In this document: positions 17,430 through 26,462 of the stretch, piece after piece
Layout of the letters: the number at the start of each line of letters is the position of its first letter
Numbering within the stretch: position 1 is the stretch's first letter
Source: Streptomyces uncialis
Lineage (GTDB): Bacteria > Actinomycetota > Actinomycetes > Streptomycetales > Streptomycetaceae
DNA length: 64,000 bases
Direction of reading: 5' to 3'
Assembly (NCBI RefSeq): GCF_001905345.1
Contig: NZ_LFBV01000001.1
Location: 1,809,321-1,873,320, forward strand
Position numbers and translations under genes: made by a program
Notes under the pieces: generated by a model
The model's input: the letters and a program-made list of their open reading frames with translations, nothing else
The model's database searches: none
What the model was told of the DNA's origin: nothing

Positions 17430-18191
17430 ATGACCGGGACCACGACCGGAGCCGACTGGCGGGCCTGGCAGGAGAGCTGGGACCGGCAGCAGGAGTGGTA
17501 CATGCCCGACCGCGAGGAGCGGTTCCGGGTCATGCTGGACATGGTCGAGGCGTTCGCCGGGCCCGCGCCCCGGGTGCTGGACCTCGCGTGCGGTACGGGG
17601 AGTATTACGGATCGCCTGCTGACGAGGTTCCCGAACGCGCGAAGTACCGGTGTCGATCTCGATCCCGCGCTGCTGGCGATCGCCGAGGGGACCTTCGAGG
17701 GCGACGACCGCGTCACCTTCGTGGCGGCCGACCTCAAGGAGCCCGACTGGGTCGACCGGCTGCCGCACGACACGTACGACGCCGTGCTCACCGCGACCGC
17801 CCTGCACTGGCTGCACCTCGATCCGCTCGCCACGCTGTACGGGCGGATCGCCGGGATCGTCCGGGACGGGGGCGTGTTCATGAACGCCGACCACATGGCC
17901 GATCCGTCGACGCCCCGGATCAACGAGGCGGAGGCCGTGCTGCGCCGGGCCCGGCGGGAACGGGCCCGCGAGGACGGCGCGCTCGACTGGGCCCGATGGT
18001 GGGAGCTGGCGGGGCGGGACCCGGTCCTCGCGGAGCCCACGGCCCGGCGGTTCGAGATCTACGGGGAGCACGCGGACGGGGACACCCCACCGCTCGACTG
18101 GCATGTCCGGGCCCTGCGCGGTGCCGGGTTCTCGGAGGCCCGTGGGGTGTGGGGCTCGCCGTCCGACGGGATGGTCCTCGCCCTGAAGTAG
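17430..18191 (+). CDS. SAM-dependent methyltransferase, class I
   Basis: 253 residues, soluble. Motif I is VLDLACGTGS at about residue 46, motif II GVDLDPALLA, motif post-I VAADLKEPDW and the ALHWLHLDP box typical of the ubiE-like/trans-aconitate methyltransferase group. ATG 17430 is preceded by GAGAGGAG. The substrate is not predictable. It stands alone between a divergent CGNR gene and a shared terminator. Confidence 0.85.
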   Translation: MTGTTTGADWRAWQESWDRQQEWYMPDREERFRVMLDMVEAFAGPAPRVLDLACGTGSITDRLLTRFPNARSTGVDLDPALLAIAEGTFEGDDRVTFVAADLKEPDWVDRLPHDTYDAVLTATALHWLHLDPLATLYGRIAGIVRDGGVFMNADHMADPSTPRINEAEAVLRRARRERAREDGALDWARWWELAGRDPVLAEPTARRFEIYGEHADGDTPPLDWHVRALRGAGFSEARGVWGSPSDGMVLALK

Positions 18192-18332
18192 GACACGCGG
18201 GTGTCCTCTCGGGGCGCGCGGCTGCTCGTTCGGGAGGCGCACCGGTTGCGTTCGGGGTGCGCGCCGTGTCCCTTCGGGGCGCGGGATCTGTCCTCTTGGG
18301 GTGCGGGCCCTGTCCTCATTCCGGGGAACGGG

Positions 18333-18367
18333 CGAGGGGCGGTACGAGAAGTTCGTACCGCCCCTCG
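18333..18367. terminator. Bidirectional terminator
   Basis: A perfect 15-bp stem (CGAGGGGCGGTACGA / TCGTACCGCCCCTCG) with a 5-base loop between the convergent methyltransferase and ABC ATPase genes. Confidence 0.92.
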
Positions 18368-18389
18368 GGTGTCCCTCGTCAGGTCCGGG

Positions 18390-19151
18390 TCACAGGACCT
18401 TGGACAGGAAGGACCGGGTGCGTTCGTGCTGGGGGTTCGTCAGGACCTCGCGGGGGTCGCCCGACTCGACCACCACACCGCCGTCCATGAAGACGAGCGA
18501 GTCGCCCACCTCCCGCGCGAAGCCCATCTCGTGCGTCACGACCACCATCGTCATCCCGGACTCCGCGAGATCACGCATCACGTCGAGCACATCGCCGACG
18601 AGTTCGGGGTCGAGCGCGGAGGTCGGCTCGTCGAACAGCATCAGCTTGGGGTCCATCGCCAGGGCGCGCGCGATCGCGACCCGCTGCTGCTGTCCACCGG
18701 ACAGCTGCGAGGGATAGCTGTCCGCCTTGTCCGCGAGCCCGACCCGCTCCAGGAGCTGCGCGGCCCGTTCCCGGGCCTGCCGCGTGGGCACCCGCTTCAC
18801 CTGGATCGGCGCCTCGCAGATGTTCTGGAGGGCGGTCATGTGCGGGAAGAGGTTGAACCGCTGGAACACCATGCCGATGTCACGCCGCTTCAGCGCGACC
18901 TCGTTGTCCTTCAGCTCGTACAGCTTGTCGCCCTTCTGGCGGTAGCCGACGAGCTCGCCGTCCACGTACAGCCGCCCGGCGTTGACCTTCTCCAGGTGGT
19001 TGATGCAGCGCAGGAACGTCGACTTGCCGGAACCGGACGGGCCGATGAGGCAGAACACCTCACCGGTGGCGACCTCCAGGTCGATGCCCTTGAGCACCTC
19101 GACATTGCCGTACGACTTGTGGACGCCTTCGGCCTTCACCATCGCGCTCAT
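18390..19151 (-). CDS. Polar amino-acid ABC transporter ATPase (GlnQ/GluA-like)
   Basis: 253 residues, cytosolic ATP-hydrolysing subunit. Walker [11 protein letters not shown]-loop [13 protein letters not shown], signature [15 protein letters not shown], Walker [13 protein letters not shown] and switch His in VTHEMGF are all present. It is the last gene of a three-gene minus-strand operon; its ATG overlaps the permease stop by 4 bases. The system should import a polar amino acid such as glutamate or glutamine, judged from the family of all three subunits. Confidence 0.95.
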   Translation of the reverse strand: MSAMVKAEGVHKSYGNVEVLKGIDLEVATGEVFCLIGPSGSGKSTFLRCINHLEKVNAGRLYVDGELVGYRQKGDKLYELKDNEVALKRRDIGMVFQRFNLFPHMTALQNICEAPIQVKRVPTRQARERAAQLLERVGLADKADSYPSQLSGGQQQRVAIARALAMDPKLMLFDEPTSALDPELVGDVLDVMRDLAESGMTMVVVTHEMGFAREVGDSLVFMDGGVVVESGDPREVLTNPQHERTRSFLSKVL

Positions 19152-20089
19152 GCCGTGGCCCCCTTTCGGCTGGACAGGGAGAACACATGCTTCCTGACCT
19201 TCTGCCAGGGCGTGGGCGGCAGCTGGCGGCTGGAGCCGCGCGCGTAGTACCGCTCCACGTAGTACTGGCCGACGCTCAGGACCGACGTCATGATCAGGTA
19301 CCAGGCGGCGGCGAGGAAGAGCATCTCCACCGGGGCGCCCGAGGTCTGTCCGATGTCCTGGGCGTATTTCAGTAGCTCGTAGTACTGCACCGCCGACACC
19401 AATGAGGTCGTCTTCAGCATGTTGATGACCTCATTGCCCGTGGGGGGCACGATCACCCGCATCGCCTGCGGGATCACGATCCGCCGCAGGGTCTTCTGAT
19501 GGCTCATCCCGAGCGCGTGCGACGCCTCGGTCTGGCCCTCGTCCACCGACAGCAGACCCGCCCGGCAGATCTCCGCCATGTACGCGGCCTCGTTGAGACC
19601 GAGGCCGAGCAGCGCCGTCAGGAACGGCGTCATGAAGCTCGACCAGTAGTCCTTGTAGACGAAGCCGAGGTTGATGTACTCGAAGACCAGGCCCAGGTTG
19701 AACCAGACGAAGAGCTGGACGAGGACCGGGGTGCCCCGGAAGAACCAGATGTAGAACCACGCGATGGACGAGGTCACCGGGTTCTTCGACAGCCGCATCA
19801 CCGCGAGCAGGATGCCGCCGCCGATGCCGATCAGCATGGACAGGGCGGTCAGCAGCAGGGTGCTGCCGACCCCCTTGAGGATGCGGTCGTCGAAGAAGTA
19901 GTCGGGGACCGCACCCCAGTTGATCTTGCCCTGCGCGAACGCGTAGACGATCGAGGCGAGCAGGGCGATGGCGACCACGGCGGCGATGTACCGCCCGTAG
20001 TGCCGGACCGGGACGGCCTTGATGGCCTCCGGCCGGGCGGGCGGCGGGGCCGGGGGGCCGCCGCCCGTCTTGTCGATGTCGACGGACAC
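19148..20089 (-). CDS. Polar amino-acid ABC transporter permease
   Basis: 313 residues, HisM/GlnP-type integral-membrane subunit. A Pro-rich cytosolic N-terminus leads to a first membrane span ([19 protein letters not shown]), with the transport domain starting near [13 protein letters not shown] and the EAA-like loop [22 protein letters not shown] that contacts the ATPase. A single permease gene in the operon implies a homodimer. Downstream start overlap with the ATPase gene indicates translational coupling. Confidence 0.93.
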   Translation of the reverse strand: MSVDIDKTGGGPPAPPPARPEAIKAVPVRHYGRYIAAVVAIALLASIVYAFAQGKINWGAVPDYFFDDRILKGVGSTLLLTALSMLIGIGGGILLAVMRLSKNPVTSSIAWFYIWFFRGTPVLVQLFVWFNLGLVFEYINLGFVYKDYWSSFMTPFLTALLGLGLNEAAYMAEICRAGLLSVDEGQTEASHALGMSHQKTLRRIVIPQAMRVIVPPTGNEVINMLKTTSLVSAVQYYELLKYAQDIGQTSGAPVEMLFLAAAWYLIMTSVLSVGQYYVERYYARGSSRQLPPTPWQKVRKHVFSLSSRKGATA

Positions 20090-20136
20090 GGGTCTTGCCT
20101 TTCAGTGGCCTGGTCGGCGTAGCGGGGTGCGTGGGG

Positions 20137-21114
20137 TCACTTGCCGCCGTTGACCACGGCCTCCTTGACGGCTCCCGCCTCGACGCCCCACTTGGCGATG
20201 ATCTTGTCGTACTCACCGTTCTTGATGATCGCGTCCAGGCCCGCCTGGACGGCGTCCCGCAGCTCGTCGTTGCCCTTGGCGACGGCGATGCCGTACGGGG
20301 CGGCCTCGACCTGGTCACCGACGAGCTCGAAGTCCTTGCCGCCGCCGGACGTCTTCACCGCGTACGCGGCGACCGGGAAGTCCGACGAACCGGCGTCGGC
20401 GCCGCCCGAACGCAGCCGGGTCTGGGCCTGCTGGTCGTTGTCGTACGGCTCGATCGCGAGCTTCTTGCCGGACGGGCACTCCTTGGCCTGCGCCTTGGCG
20501 AGGTCGTGGGAGACCGTGCCGCGCTGCACCACGATCTTCTTGCCGCAGAGGTCGTCCCAGCCCTTGATGTTCTGGGTCTTGCCCTTGGGCGTGTAGATGG
20601 AGACGCCGGCGTTGAAGTAGTCGACGAAGTCGACGCCCTCGCCGACCTTCTTGCCGGTGTCGCCGTCGACGCCGTTCTGGCGGTCCTTGGTGTCGGTCAT
20701 CGCGGACATCGCGAGGTCGTACCGCTTGGAGCGCAGCCCGGTGATCAGGGTGTCGAAGGTGCCGTTCTCGAAGACGAAGTCCACGCCGAGCTGCTTGCCG
20801 ATGGCGGCGGCGATGTCCGGGTCGATACCGACCGTCTTGCCGGAGTCGTCCTTGAACTCGACGGGCGCGTACGCGATGTCCGAGCCGACCTTGATCTCGC
20901 CCTTGTCGCGGACGGCCTTCGGGAGCTTGTCGGCGAGCGGGGCGGCGGCGGCGCTCTCGCGGCCGCTGTCCCCGCTGTCCTCGGCCTTCTCCTTGGTCTG
21001 GTCACCACAGCCGCTCAGGAGCAGCGAGCCGGCGACCGCGATCGCGCCGATCGCGGCGAGCCGTGACTGCCCGGACTTCGCGGCGAACGAGCGACGGGTG
21101 GAGCGTGCGGTCAT
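20137..21114 (-). CDS. Amino-acid ABC transporter substrate-binding lipoprotein
   Basis: 325 residues, extracellular and lipid-anchored. The signal peptide ends in the lipobox LLLSGC and the mature part is an SBP_bac_3 fold (IKVGSDIAYAPVEF, VDFVFENGTFDTLITGL, RYDLAMSAMTDTKDRQ). ATG 21114 has GGAGG 8 bases upstream; the in-frame ATG at 21162 lacks that and would lengthen the signal peptide. First gene of the operon with the permease and ATPase, 47 bp ahead of the permease. Confidence 0.94.
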   Translation of the reverse strand: MTARSTRRSFAAKSGQSRLAAIGAIAVAGSLLLSGCGDQTKEKAEDSGDSGRESAAAAPLADKLPKAVRDKGEIKVGSDIAYAPVEFKDDSGKTVGIDPDIAAAIGKQLGVDFVFENGTFDTLITGLRSKRYDLAMSAMTDTKDRQNGVDGDTGKKVGEGVDFVDYFNAGVSIYTPKGKTQNIKGWDDLCGKKIVVQRGTVSHDLAKAQAKECPSGKKLAIEPYDNDQQAQTRLRSGGADAGSSDFPVAAYAVKTSGGGKDFELVGDQVEAAPYGIAVAKGNDELRDAVQAGLDAIIKNGEYDKIIAKWGVEAGAVKEAVVNGGK

Positions 21115-21667
21115 GGTGGATTCCTCCGGCAGGTGGGTGAATAGCCGGTGGTCGGCGGGCACACACCTTCGGGTGTCGCGACCACGTGTGATGACGGCAT
21201 CTTGCCATTCGGACCAGGTCGTTCAACGGCGCAGCCATGTCAAAATCGGATAACAGGTCGAACCCGAACCCCGACAGGCCGGTACATCCCGACCGCACCT
21301 TCTGCGGGTCCGGAACCCGGCCGCCGGAAAATCTTCGGTGCACCCGGGGTGGAGCGATTCGGTCGTACCGTCGATCGTGGGTATGTATCGACATTTCGGC
21401 CGGTTGTCCCTATCTTCATGAAATTCGGCTATGAGTCACGTCACCGCGACGGGGTGGACTCGTCCATGACACCGTCCGTCCGGTAAGAAGGTTCTTTACA
21501 CCCCTATCCGGGGCTCTGGGCGCGTGTGCGGCGCGCCCGTCGTGCCGGTCCCGTACGCCTCACCGGCGTACGGACGTTTCGCGACTGCGGATTCCGGCGC
21601 GGTGCCCGCCCACCCCTTTACCAGGAGTGGCCACCCTCAACGAGTACAGATTTAAGGGGTAAAGACA
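21115..21667. other. Divergent promoter region between the ABC operon and malic enzyme
   Basis: 553 bp with no convincing gene. It contains a short ACACC-TTCG-GGTGT hairpin (21163-21176) in the leader of the binding-protein gene and a stronger hairpin at 21551-21573 ahead of malic enzyme. Base composition is visibly lower in GC than the flanking genes around 21380-21500, as expected for promoters. Confidence 0.6.
21551..21573 (+). promoter_or_regulatory. Leader hairpin before malic enzyme
   Basis: A 9-bp perfect inverted repeat CCGTACGCC / GGCGTACGG with a 5-base gap, about 95 bp upstream of the malic enzyme start. It could be an operator or an RNA hairpin; nothing distinguishes the two. Confidence 0.45.
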
Positions 21668-22921
21668 GTGGCAGCGGAGATCGTCAATCCTCGCAGCGAC
21701 AGCGACACCGCCGGTGCGACGCGCGTCCAGGGCAGTGCGGGTCACGAGGCCGGGGGGGAGCCCCTCGATTCCTTCGATCCGGTGTTCGCGCTCCACCGGG
21801 GCGGCAAGATGGCCGTCCAGGCGACCGTCCCCGTCCGTGACAAGGACGACCTTTCCCTGGCGTACACCCCCGGTGTCGCCCGAGTGTGCAGCGCCATCGC
21901 CGAGCAGCCCGACCTGGTCCATGACTACACGTGGAAGTCGCAGGTCGTGGCGGTCGTGACGGACGGCACCGCCGTCCTCGGCCTCGGGGACATCGGTCCC
22001 GAGGCGTCCTTGCCCGTCATGGAGGGCAAGGCGATCCTGTTCAAGCAGTTCGCCGGCGTCGACGCGGTGCCGATCGCGCTCGCCACCAAGGACACCGACG
22101 AGATCATCGAGACCGTCGTGCGGCTCGCGCCCTCCTTCGGCGGTGTCAATCTGGAGGACATCTCCGCGCCGCGCTGCTTCGAGATCGAGCGCAGGCTCCA
22201 GGAGGCGCTCGACATCCCGGTCTTCCACGACGACCAGCACGGGACGGCCGTCGTCACGCTCGCGGCCCTGCGCAACGCCGCGAAGCTGACCGGGCGCACG
22301 CTCGGGGATCTGCGCGCGGTGATCTCCGGGGCGGGTGCCGCCGGGGTCGCCATCTCCAAGTTCCTGCTCGAAGCGGGGATCGGGGACGTCGCCGTCGCCG
22401 ACCGCAAGGGTGTCGTCAGCCGGGACCGGGACGACCTCAACCCGGTCAAGCGGGAGCTCGCGGAGATCACCAACCGGGCCGGACTGAGCGGCAGCCTCGA
22501 AGCGGCGCTCGCCGGGGCGGACGTCTTCATCGGGGTGTCCGGCGGGACGGTGCCGGAAGCGGCGGTCGCGTCGATGGCCCCCCGGTCGTTCGTGTTCGCC
22601 ATGGCCAACCCGGAGCCCGAGGTGCACCCCACGGTCGCGCACAAGTACGCGGCCGTCGTGGCGACCGGGCGGTCCGACTTCCCCAACCAGATCAACAACG
22701 TCCTCGCCTTCCCCGGGATCTTCGCCGGGGCGCTTCAGGTGCGGGCGTCGCGGATCACGGAGGGGATGAAGATCGCGGCGGCCAACGCGTTGGCCGGGGT
22801 CGTCGGGGACGACCTGGCCGCGGATTACGTGATTCCCTCGCCGTTCGACGAGCGGGTCGCTCCGGCGGTGACCGCGGCGGTGGCCGCGGCGGCGCGGGCG
22901 GAGGGTGTCGCCCGTCGCTGA
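21668..22921 (+). CDS. NAD(P)-dependent malic enzyme
   Basis: 417 residues, cytosolic oxidative decarboxylase converting malate to pyruvate. The malic N-domain carries SLAYTPGVARVC and the metal/substrate site HDDQHGTAVV; the C-domain has the dinucleotide-binding GAGAAGVAISKFLLE. The length matches the short bacterial NAD malic enzyme lacking the phosphotransacetylase extension. GTG 21668 is preceded by AAGGGG. The Asp/Glu that would settle NAD versus NADP preference cannot be judged safely by eye. It supplies pyruvate and NAD(P)H, linking to kgd elsewhere in the window. Confidence 0.93.
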   Translation: MAAEIVNPRSDSDTAGATRVQGSAGHEAGGEPLDSFDPVFALHRGGKMAVQATVPVRDKDDLSLAYTPGVARVCSAIAEQPDLVHDYTWKSQVVAVVTDGTAVLGLGDIGPEASLPVMEGKAILFKQFAGVDAVPIALATKDTDEIIETVVRLAPSFGGVNLEDISAPRCFEIERRLQEALDIPVFHDDQHGTAVVTLAALRNAAKLTGRTLGDLRAVISGAGAAGVAISKFLLEAGIGDVAVADRKGVVSRDRDDLNPVKRELAEITNRAGLSGSLEAALAGADVFIGVSGGTVPEAAVASMAPRSFVFAMANPEPEVHPTVAHKYAAVVATGRSDFPNQINNVLAFPGIFAGALQVRASRITEGMKIAAANALAGVVGDDLAADYVIPSPFDERVAPAVTAAVAAAARAEGVARR

Positions 22922-22959
22922 GCTCCGTGCGAAGCCCCGTGCGGGGTGCTCTGCCGTTT

Positions 22960-23345
22960 TGCTTCGCCTCCGGTTCCTGGGCTGCTGCCCCGGGCCGGGG
23001 GCGTTCGGCGTTCCCTGGGGCGTTGTTCCTGTGCGGGGCGCCTTCGCTTGCGCTTCTGGGGTTTGTCCGGGTGGGCGTACTCCGTTCCTGTGCGGGCCGT
23101 CCGTGGGTGCGCAGTTCCCCGCGCCCCTGGGTTTCGTGTGCTGGGCGTACTCCGTTGCTGTGCCGTCGCTCGGTGGGTGCGCGGTTCCTCGCGCCCCTAG
23201 GGTTCCACCCCTGGACGTGCCTGTTCCTGTGCGGGCCGTCCGTGGGTGCGCAGTTCCCCGCGCCCCTTGGGTCGCGCCCCTGGGGCCGCTGGGCTGGGCG
23301 TGTTTGTGGGTGTGCGGGGTGTCACGGGGGTGGGGTGTTCCTTGG
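22960..23345. repeat. Mosaic repeat cluster B (reverse copies only)
   Basis: Three reverse copies of the constant block at 23109-23127, 23179-23197 (two substitutions) and 23248-23266, spaced 70 and 69 bp, joined by cassettes containing TGTTCCTGTGCGGGCCGTC and CTGTGCCGTCGCTCGGTGG. There are no core element and no forward copies. The cluster fills the gap between malic enzyme and the next gene. Confidence 0.85.
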
Positions 23346-23372
23346 GGGTGGGGTGGGGCCTATCGTCGCGGC

Positions 23373-24335
23373 ATGTTCGCTGCCTATGCCGCTCGTATCG
23401 ACCGTGATCACCCGCTGAACGGGCTGGAGCTGGGGGAACGTCCCGCCCCGGTGGCCCGGGACGGGTGGACCACCGTGAATGTCCGCGCCGCCTCGCTGAA
23501 CCATCACGACCTGTGGTCCCTGCGGGGGGTCGGGCTCGCGGAGGACAAGCTTCCGATGATCCTCGGCTGTGACGCCGCCGGGGTGGACCAGGACGGCAAC
23601 GAGGTCGTCCTGCACTCGGTGATCGGCCAGACCGGTCACGGTGTCGGACCCCGTGAGGGCCGGTCCATCCTGACGGAGAAGTACCAGGGCACCTTCGCCG
23701 AGCAGGTCTCCGTACCGGTGTGGAACGTCCTGCCCAAGCCGTCCGGGCTGTCGTTCGAGGAGGCCGCGTGCCTGCCGACCGCCTGGCTCACCGCGTACCG
23801 GATGCTCTTCACCAACGCGGGGGTGCGGCCCGGGGACTCCGTCCTGGTGCAGGGCGCCGGCGGGGGCGTCGCCACCGCCGCCATCGTGCTGGGCAAGGCC
23901 GCCGGGCTGCGGGTGTTCGCCACCAGCCGGGACGAGGCCAAGCGCGCGAGGGCCCTGGAGCTGGGCGCGGTGGAGGCGCTGCCTGCGGGCGCGCGGCTGC
24001 CGCAGCGGGTGGACGCCGTGATCGAGACCGTGGGGGCGGCCACCTGGTCGCACTCGGTCAGGTCCCTGCGGCCCGGCGGCACGCTGGTGATCTCCGGTGC
24101 CACCAGCGGTGACGCGCCCTCGCACGCGGAGCTGACCCGGGTGTTCTTCCTGGAGCTGCGGATCGTCGGCTCGACCATGGGGTCGAAGGACGAACTGGAG
24201 GATCTGCTGGCCTTCTGCGCGTCGGCGGGGGTGCGCCCCGTGATCGACGAGGTGCTGCCGCTGGACCGGGCCCGGGAGGGGTTCGAGCGGATGGAGGCGG
24301 GCGGCCAGTTCGGGAAGATCGTGCTGACCGTGTAG
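23373..24335 (+). CDS. Zinc-independent MDR-family oxidoreductase (quinone-reductase-like)
   Basis: 320 residues. GroES-like N-domain (ASLNHHDLWSLRG, ILGCDAAGV) then a Rossmann domain with GAGGGVATAAI. The structural zinc Cys cluster of true alcohol dehydrogenases is absent, which favours NADPH:quinone reductase or enoyl reductase activity. The last residues GQFGKIVLTV are typical. ATG 23373 begins the family alignment; the long upstream open frame is repeat sequence. The ribosome site is weak. Confidence 0.88.
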   Translation: MFAAYAARIDRDHPLNGLELGERPAPVARDGWTTVNVRAASLNHHDLWSLRGVGLAEDKLPMILGCDAAGVDQDGNEVVLHSVIGQTGHGVGPREGRSILTEKYQGTFAEQVSVPVWNVLPKPSGLSFEEAACLPTAWLTAYRMLFTNAGVRPGDSVLVQGAGGGVATAAIVLGKAAGLRVFATSRDEAKRARALELGAVEALPAGARLPQRVDAVIETVGAATWSHSVRSLRPGGTLVISGATSGDAPSHAELTRVFFLELRIVGSTMGSKDELEDLLAFCASAGVRPVIDEVLPLDRAREGFERMEAGGQFGKIVLTV

Positions 24336-24379
24336 CCGGAGCGCGCGTCTCGGTGCGGGGGTGCCTCCGCGCTCCGGCT
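24334..24379 (+). terminator. Terminator after the oxidoreductase gene
   Basis: A perfect 12-bp stem AGCCGGAGCGCG / CGCGCTCCGGCT with a 22-base loop, beginning at the stop codon. Its right arm abuts the first operator of the next gene at 24379. Confidence 0.8.
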
Positions 24380-24423
24380 GTCAATTTTGGTTGACGCGTG
24401 CCGGGTGTCAATGTACGTTGACA
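24379..24423 (+). promoter_or_regulatory. Promoter embedded in two tandem palindromes
   Basis: Two 18-bp sites of the form TGTCAA-N6-TTGAC(A/G) at 24379-24396 and 24406-24423, 27 bp apart. The right half of the first is also a -35 element (TTGACG, 24391-24396) and the second contains a -10 element (TACGTT, 24414-24419) after a 17-base spacer. Transcription would start at about the ATG at 24426, giving a leaderless mRNA, and no ribosome site is present. Autoregulation by the HTH product is the simplest reading. Confidence 0.75.
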
Positions 24424-24425
24424 TC

Positions 24426-24635
24426 ATGACCGAAGCAACGGATCTCGCCGCGCGGGCGGGTGACCGCGACCCGAGGGTCGGACTCCGGGCGGTCGCCGCA
24501 CTGCGCCGGCTGCTGGAGCGGCTGGAGGCCGTCCAGGTGCGCGCGGCCCGCGCGCAGGGCTGGTCGTGGCAGGAGATCGCGGCCGAACTGGGTGTCAGCA
24601 GGCAAGCGGTGCACAAGAAGCACGGGAGGCAGTGA
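24426..24635 (+). CDS. Small helix-turn-helix regulator paired with a Clp-N protein
   Basis: 69 residues. A charged helix (LRAVAALRRLLERLEAVQ) leads into a clear HTH, GWSWQEIAAELGVSRQAVHKKHG. It starts 2 bp after the second palindrome, so it is predicted to bind that repeat and control its own operon. The ATG at 24426 has no ribosome site and fits leaderless translation. The stop overlaps the ATG of the Clp-N gene. Related HTH/Clp-N pairs occur in other Streptomyces, from memory. Confidence 0.85.
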   Translation: MTEATDLAARAGDRDPRVGLRAVAALRRLLERLEAVQVRAARAQGWSWQEIAAELGVSRQAVHKKHGRQ

Positions 24636-25195
24636 TGTTCGAACGGTTCACCAAGGACGCGCGGGCCGTGGTCGTCGACGCGCTCGGGCACGCCGAACGG
24701 GCCGGGGCACGGACGGTGGGGGAGGAGCATCTGCTCCTCGCGTTGTTCGACCGGGAGGGCAGCAGGGCGTCCTTCGCGCTCGCCGCGCTGGGCGCCGACC
24801 GGCGACGGGACTCCGTGGAACGCGCGCTGGACGACGCGCGCCGCCGCGGCGGACTGTCACGCGCCGACTCCGAGGCCCTCGCCGGGTTCGGCATCGACGT
24901 GGACGAGTTGGTGACCCGGGTCGAGGACGGCCACGGGGCGGGGGCACTGGCGTCCGCCGGCCGACGCGCGGGCGGACGGCGCGGGTGGTTCGGGAGAGTG
25001 CTGTTCGCCCCGGAGTCCAAGGATGTGCTGACGAGGTCGCTGCGGATCGCGCTGGGGCGGCGGGAGCGGGAGATCGGCGACCACCATGTACTGCTCGCGG
25101 TGACCTCCCGGCCGGGGGTGGGCGCGGAGGTCCTGGCCGACCATGGCGTCGAACGGCTCGCGCTGGAACGGGTGCTGTACGGCACGGCCGCCTGA
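24635..25195 (+). CDS. Clp N-domain protein (ClpC/ClpA adaptor-like, no ATPase domain)
   Basis: 186 residues containing two Clp-N repeats (FTKDARAVVVDALGHAER... and DVLTRSLRIALGRREREIGDHH...) joined by a Gly/Arg-rich linker around residues 107-122. There are no Walker motifs, so it is not itself an unfoldase. Stand-alone Clp-N proteins may present or protect substrates of Clp proteases; this is inference. GGGAGG lies 5 bases upstream of the ATG, and the ATGA overlap couples it to the HTH gene. Confidence 0.85.
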   Translation: MFERFTKDARAVVVDALGHAERAGARTVGEEHLLLALFDREGSRASFALAALGADRRRDSVERALDDARRRGGLSRADSEALAGFGIDVDELVTRVEDGHGAGALASAGRRAGGRRGWFGRVLFAPESKDVLTRSLRIALGRREREIGDHHVLLAVTSRPGVGAEVLADHGVERLALERVLYGTAA

Positions 25196-25200
25196 GCCGT

Positions 25201-25296
25201 CCCCGTTCCCCTTTCGGGCGCCCCTCGCGGTGGCCGTTCGTCTGCACGCGCGGACGAAGACACCACGGGGAGGACGTGCCTCAAAGGGGAACGGGG
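25201..25296. terminator. Large nested inverted repeat after the Clp-N gene
   Basis: CCCCGTTCCCCTTT at 25201-25214 pairs perfectly with 25283-25296, enclosing a smaller hairpin (TTCGTC / GACGAA). It begins 6 bp after the stop. A degraded copy of the mosaic repeat follows around 25290-25370. Confidence 0.65.
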
Positions 25297-25377
25297 AACC
25301 GCGCACCCACGAACGACTTGCACGGGAGCAAGTGCGCCCCGGTGGACGGACCCAGGGGCGCGGGCCCGCCAAGTACC

Positions 25378-25422
25378 CGCGCGGGTGCGGACCCCCGTCG
25401 CACGGGGACCCGCACCCGCGCG
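25378..25422. terminator. Terminator after the PadR gene
   Basis: A perfect 13-bp stem (CGCGCGGGTGCGG / CCGCACCCGCGCG) with an inner CCCCCGT/CGGGGAC extension, 14 bp beyond the PadR stop on the minus strand. Confidence 0.85.
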
Positions 25423-25435
25423 GACGGGGCGGAGG

Positions 25436-26461
25436 TCAGTCGCTACGGGCCCCGCCGGGGTGCAGAGTCGCCGCGATCCCCGCCGCCGCCTCGGACAGAT
25501 GCCGACGGGCCTCCCGGAACTGCGCGTCCGTGACCCCGTGGTCGCGGGCCGTGTCACGGATGCCGTCCCGGAACCGGTCGAGGAGCCGGTCGAGATCACG
25601 CGCCGGATCACCCGACGGTTCCTCGTCGGCCCAGTCCGGTACCTGACCGCCCGGCTTCGTGGGCGGCGCGTCCTGCGGGGGCACGGGGGGCTCCGGGGCC
25701 GCCGTCGGCTGTCCGCCGCCCCAGCGGAAGTCCTTGCCGAAGTCGCCGAACTCCTTGGCCAGCTCGGACAGCCCCTCCCGCACCCCGGTCGGCCACTCGC
25801 CGCGCTGGAAATGGGACTGGACCTGCTCCTGCACCTTCCTGGCGATCCGCTGGACCTGCTCCTGGGCCTGGGCCTGCGCCTCCTGGGCCTGGGTGCGGGC
25901 CCGCTGGGCCTCGTCCCGGGCCCGTCGGCTCTCGTCCTTGGCGCGCCGGGCCTGGTCCTTCCACTCCTGCTTGGCGCGCCGGATGTCGTCCTTCGCGCGC
26001 TGCCACGCCTCCTTGTCGCCCCACGCCCCGTCGAGCAGGTCGGAGGGGTCGGGGAAGTCCTTGCCGCCGGACGTACGGGCCTGCTTCGCCGCCGCGCGCA
26101 TGTCGCGGCGCAGATCGCCCGCGGCCCCGCGTACGTCGTCCCGGATCTCGGCGGCCAGCTCCGCGACGGACTCGCCGATCTCCAGCTCCAGATCGGCCAG
26201 CTCACCGCTGCGCCCGGCCAGCTCGGCGCGGCCCGCGTCGGTGATCGAGTAGACCTTGCGGCCGCCCTCGGTGGTGTGGGTGACCAGCCCCTCGGCCTCC
26301 AGCTTGGCCAGCCGCGGGTACACGGTGCCGGCGGAGGGCGCGTAGAGCCCCTGGAAGCGCTCCTCCAGGAGGCGGATCACCTCGTAGCCGTGCCGGGGGG
26401 CCTCGTCCAGGAGCTTCAGGAGGTAGAGACGCAGTCGGCCATGGGCGAAGACAGGAGGCAT
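25436..26461 (-). CDS. PadR-family regulator with long coiled-coil tail
   Basis: 341 residues. The N-terminal winged helix (about 1-80: LRLYLLKLLDEAPRHGYEVI, SAGTVYPRLAKLEAEGLV) is standard PadR. Instead of the usual short effector helix it has a long charged coiled coil (about 100-210, AKDESRRARDEAQRARTQAQ), a Pro-rich linker and a helical end domain. It follows the DUF4097 gene with a 1-bp gap, so they are one operon, probably autorepressed through the site at 27404-27431. Confidence 0.87.
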   Translation of the reverse strand: MPPVFAHGRLRLYLLKLLDEAPRHGYEVIRLLEERFQGLYAPSAGTVYPRLAKLEAEGLVTHTTEGGRKVYSITDAGRAELAGRSGELADLELEIGESVAELAAEIRDDVRGAAGDLRRDMRAAAKQARTSGGKDFPDPSDLLDGAWGDKEAWQRAKDDIRRAKQEWKDQARRAKDESRRARDEAQRARTQAQEAQAQAQEQVQRIARKVQEQVQSHFQRGEWPTGVREGLSELAKEFGDFGKDFRWGGGQPTAAPEPPVPPQDAPPTKPGGQVPDWADEEPSGDPARDLDRLLDRFRDGIRDTARDHGVTDAQFREARRHLSEAAAGIAATLHPGGARSD

Positions 26462-26462
26462 G

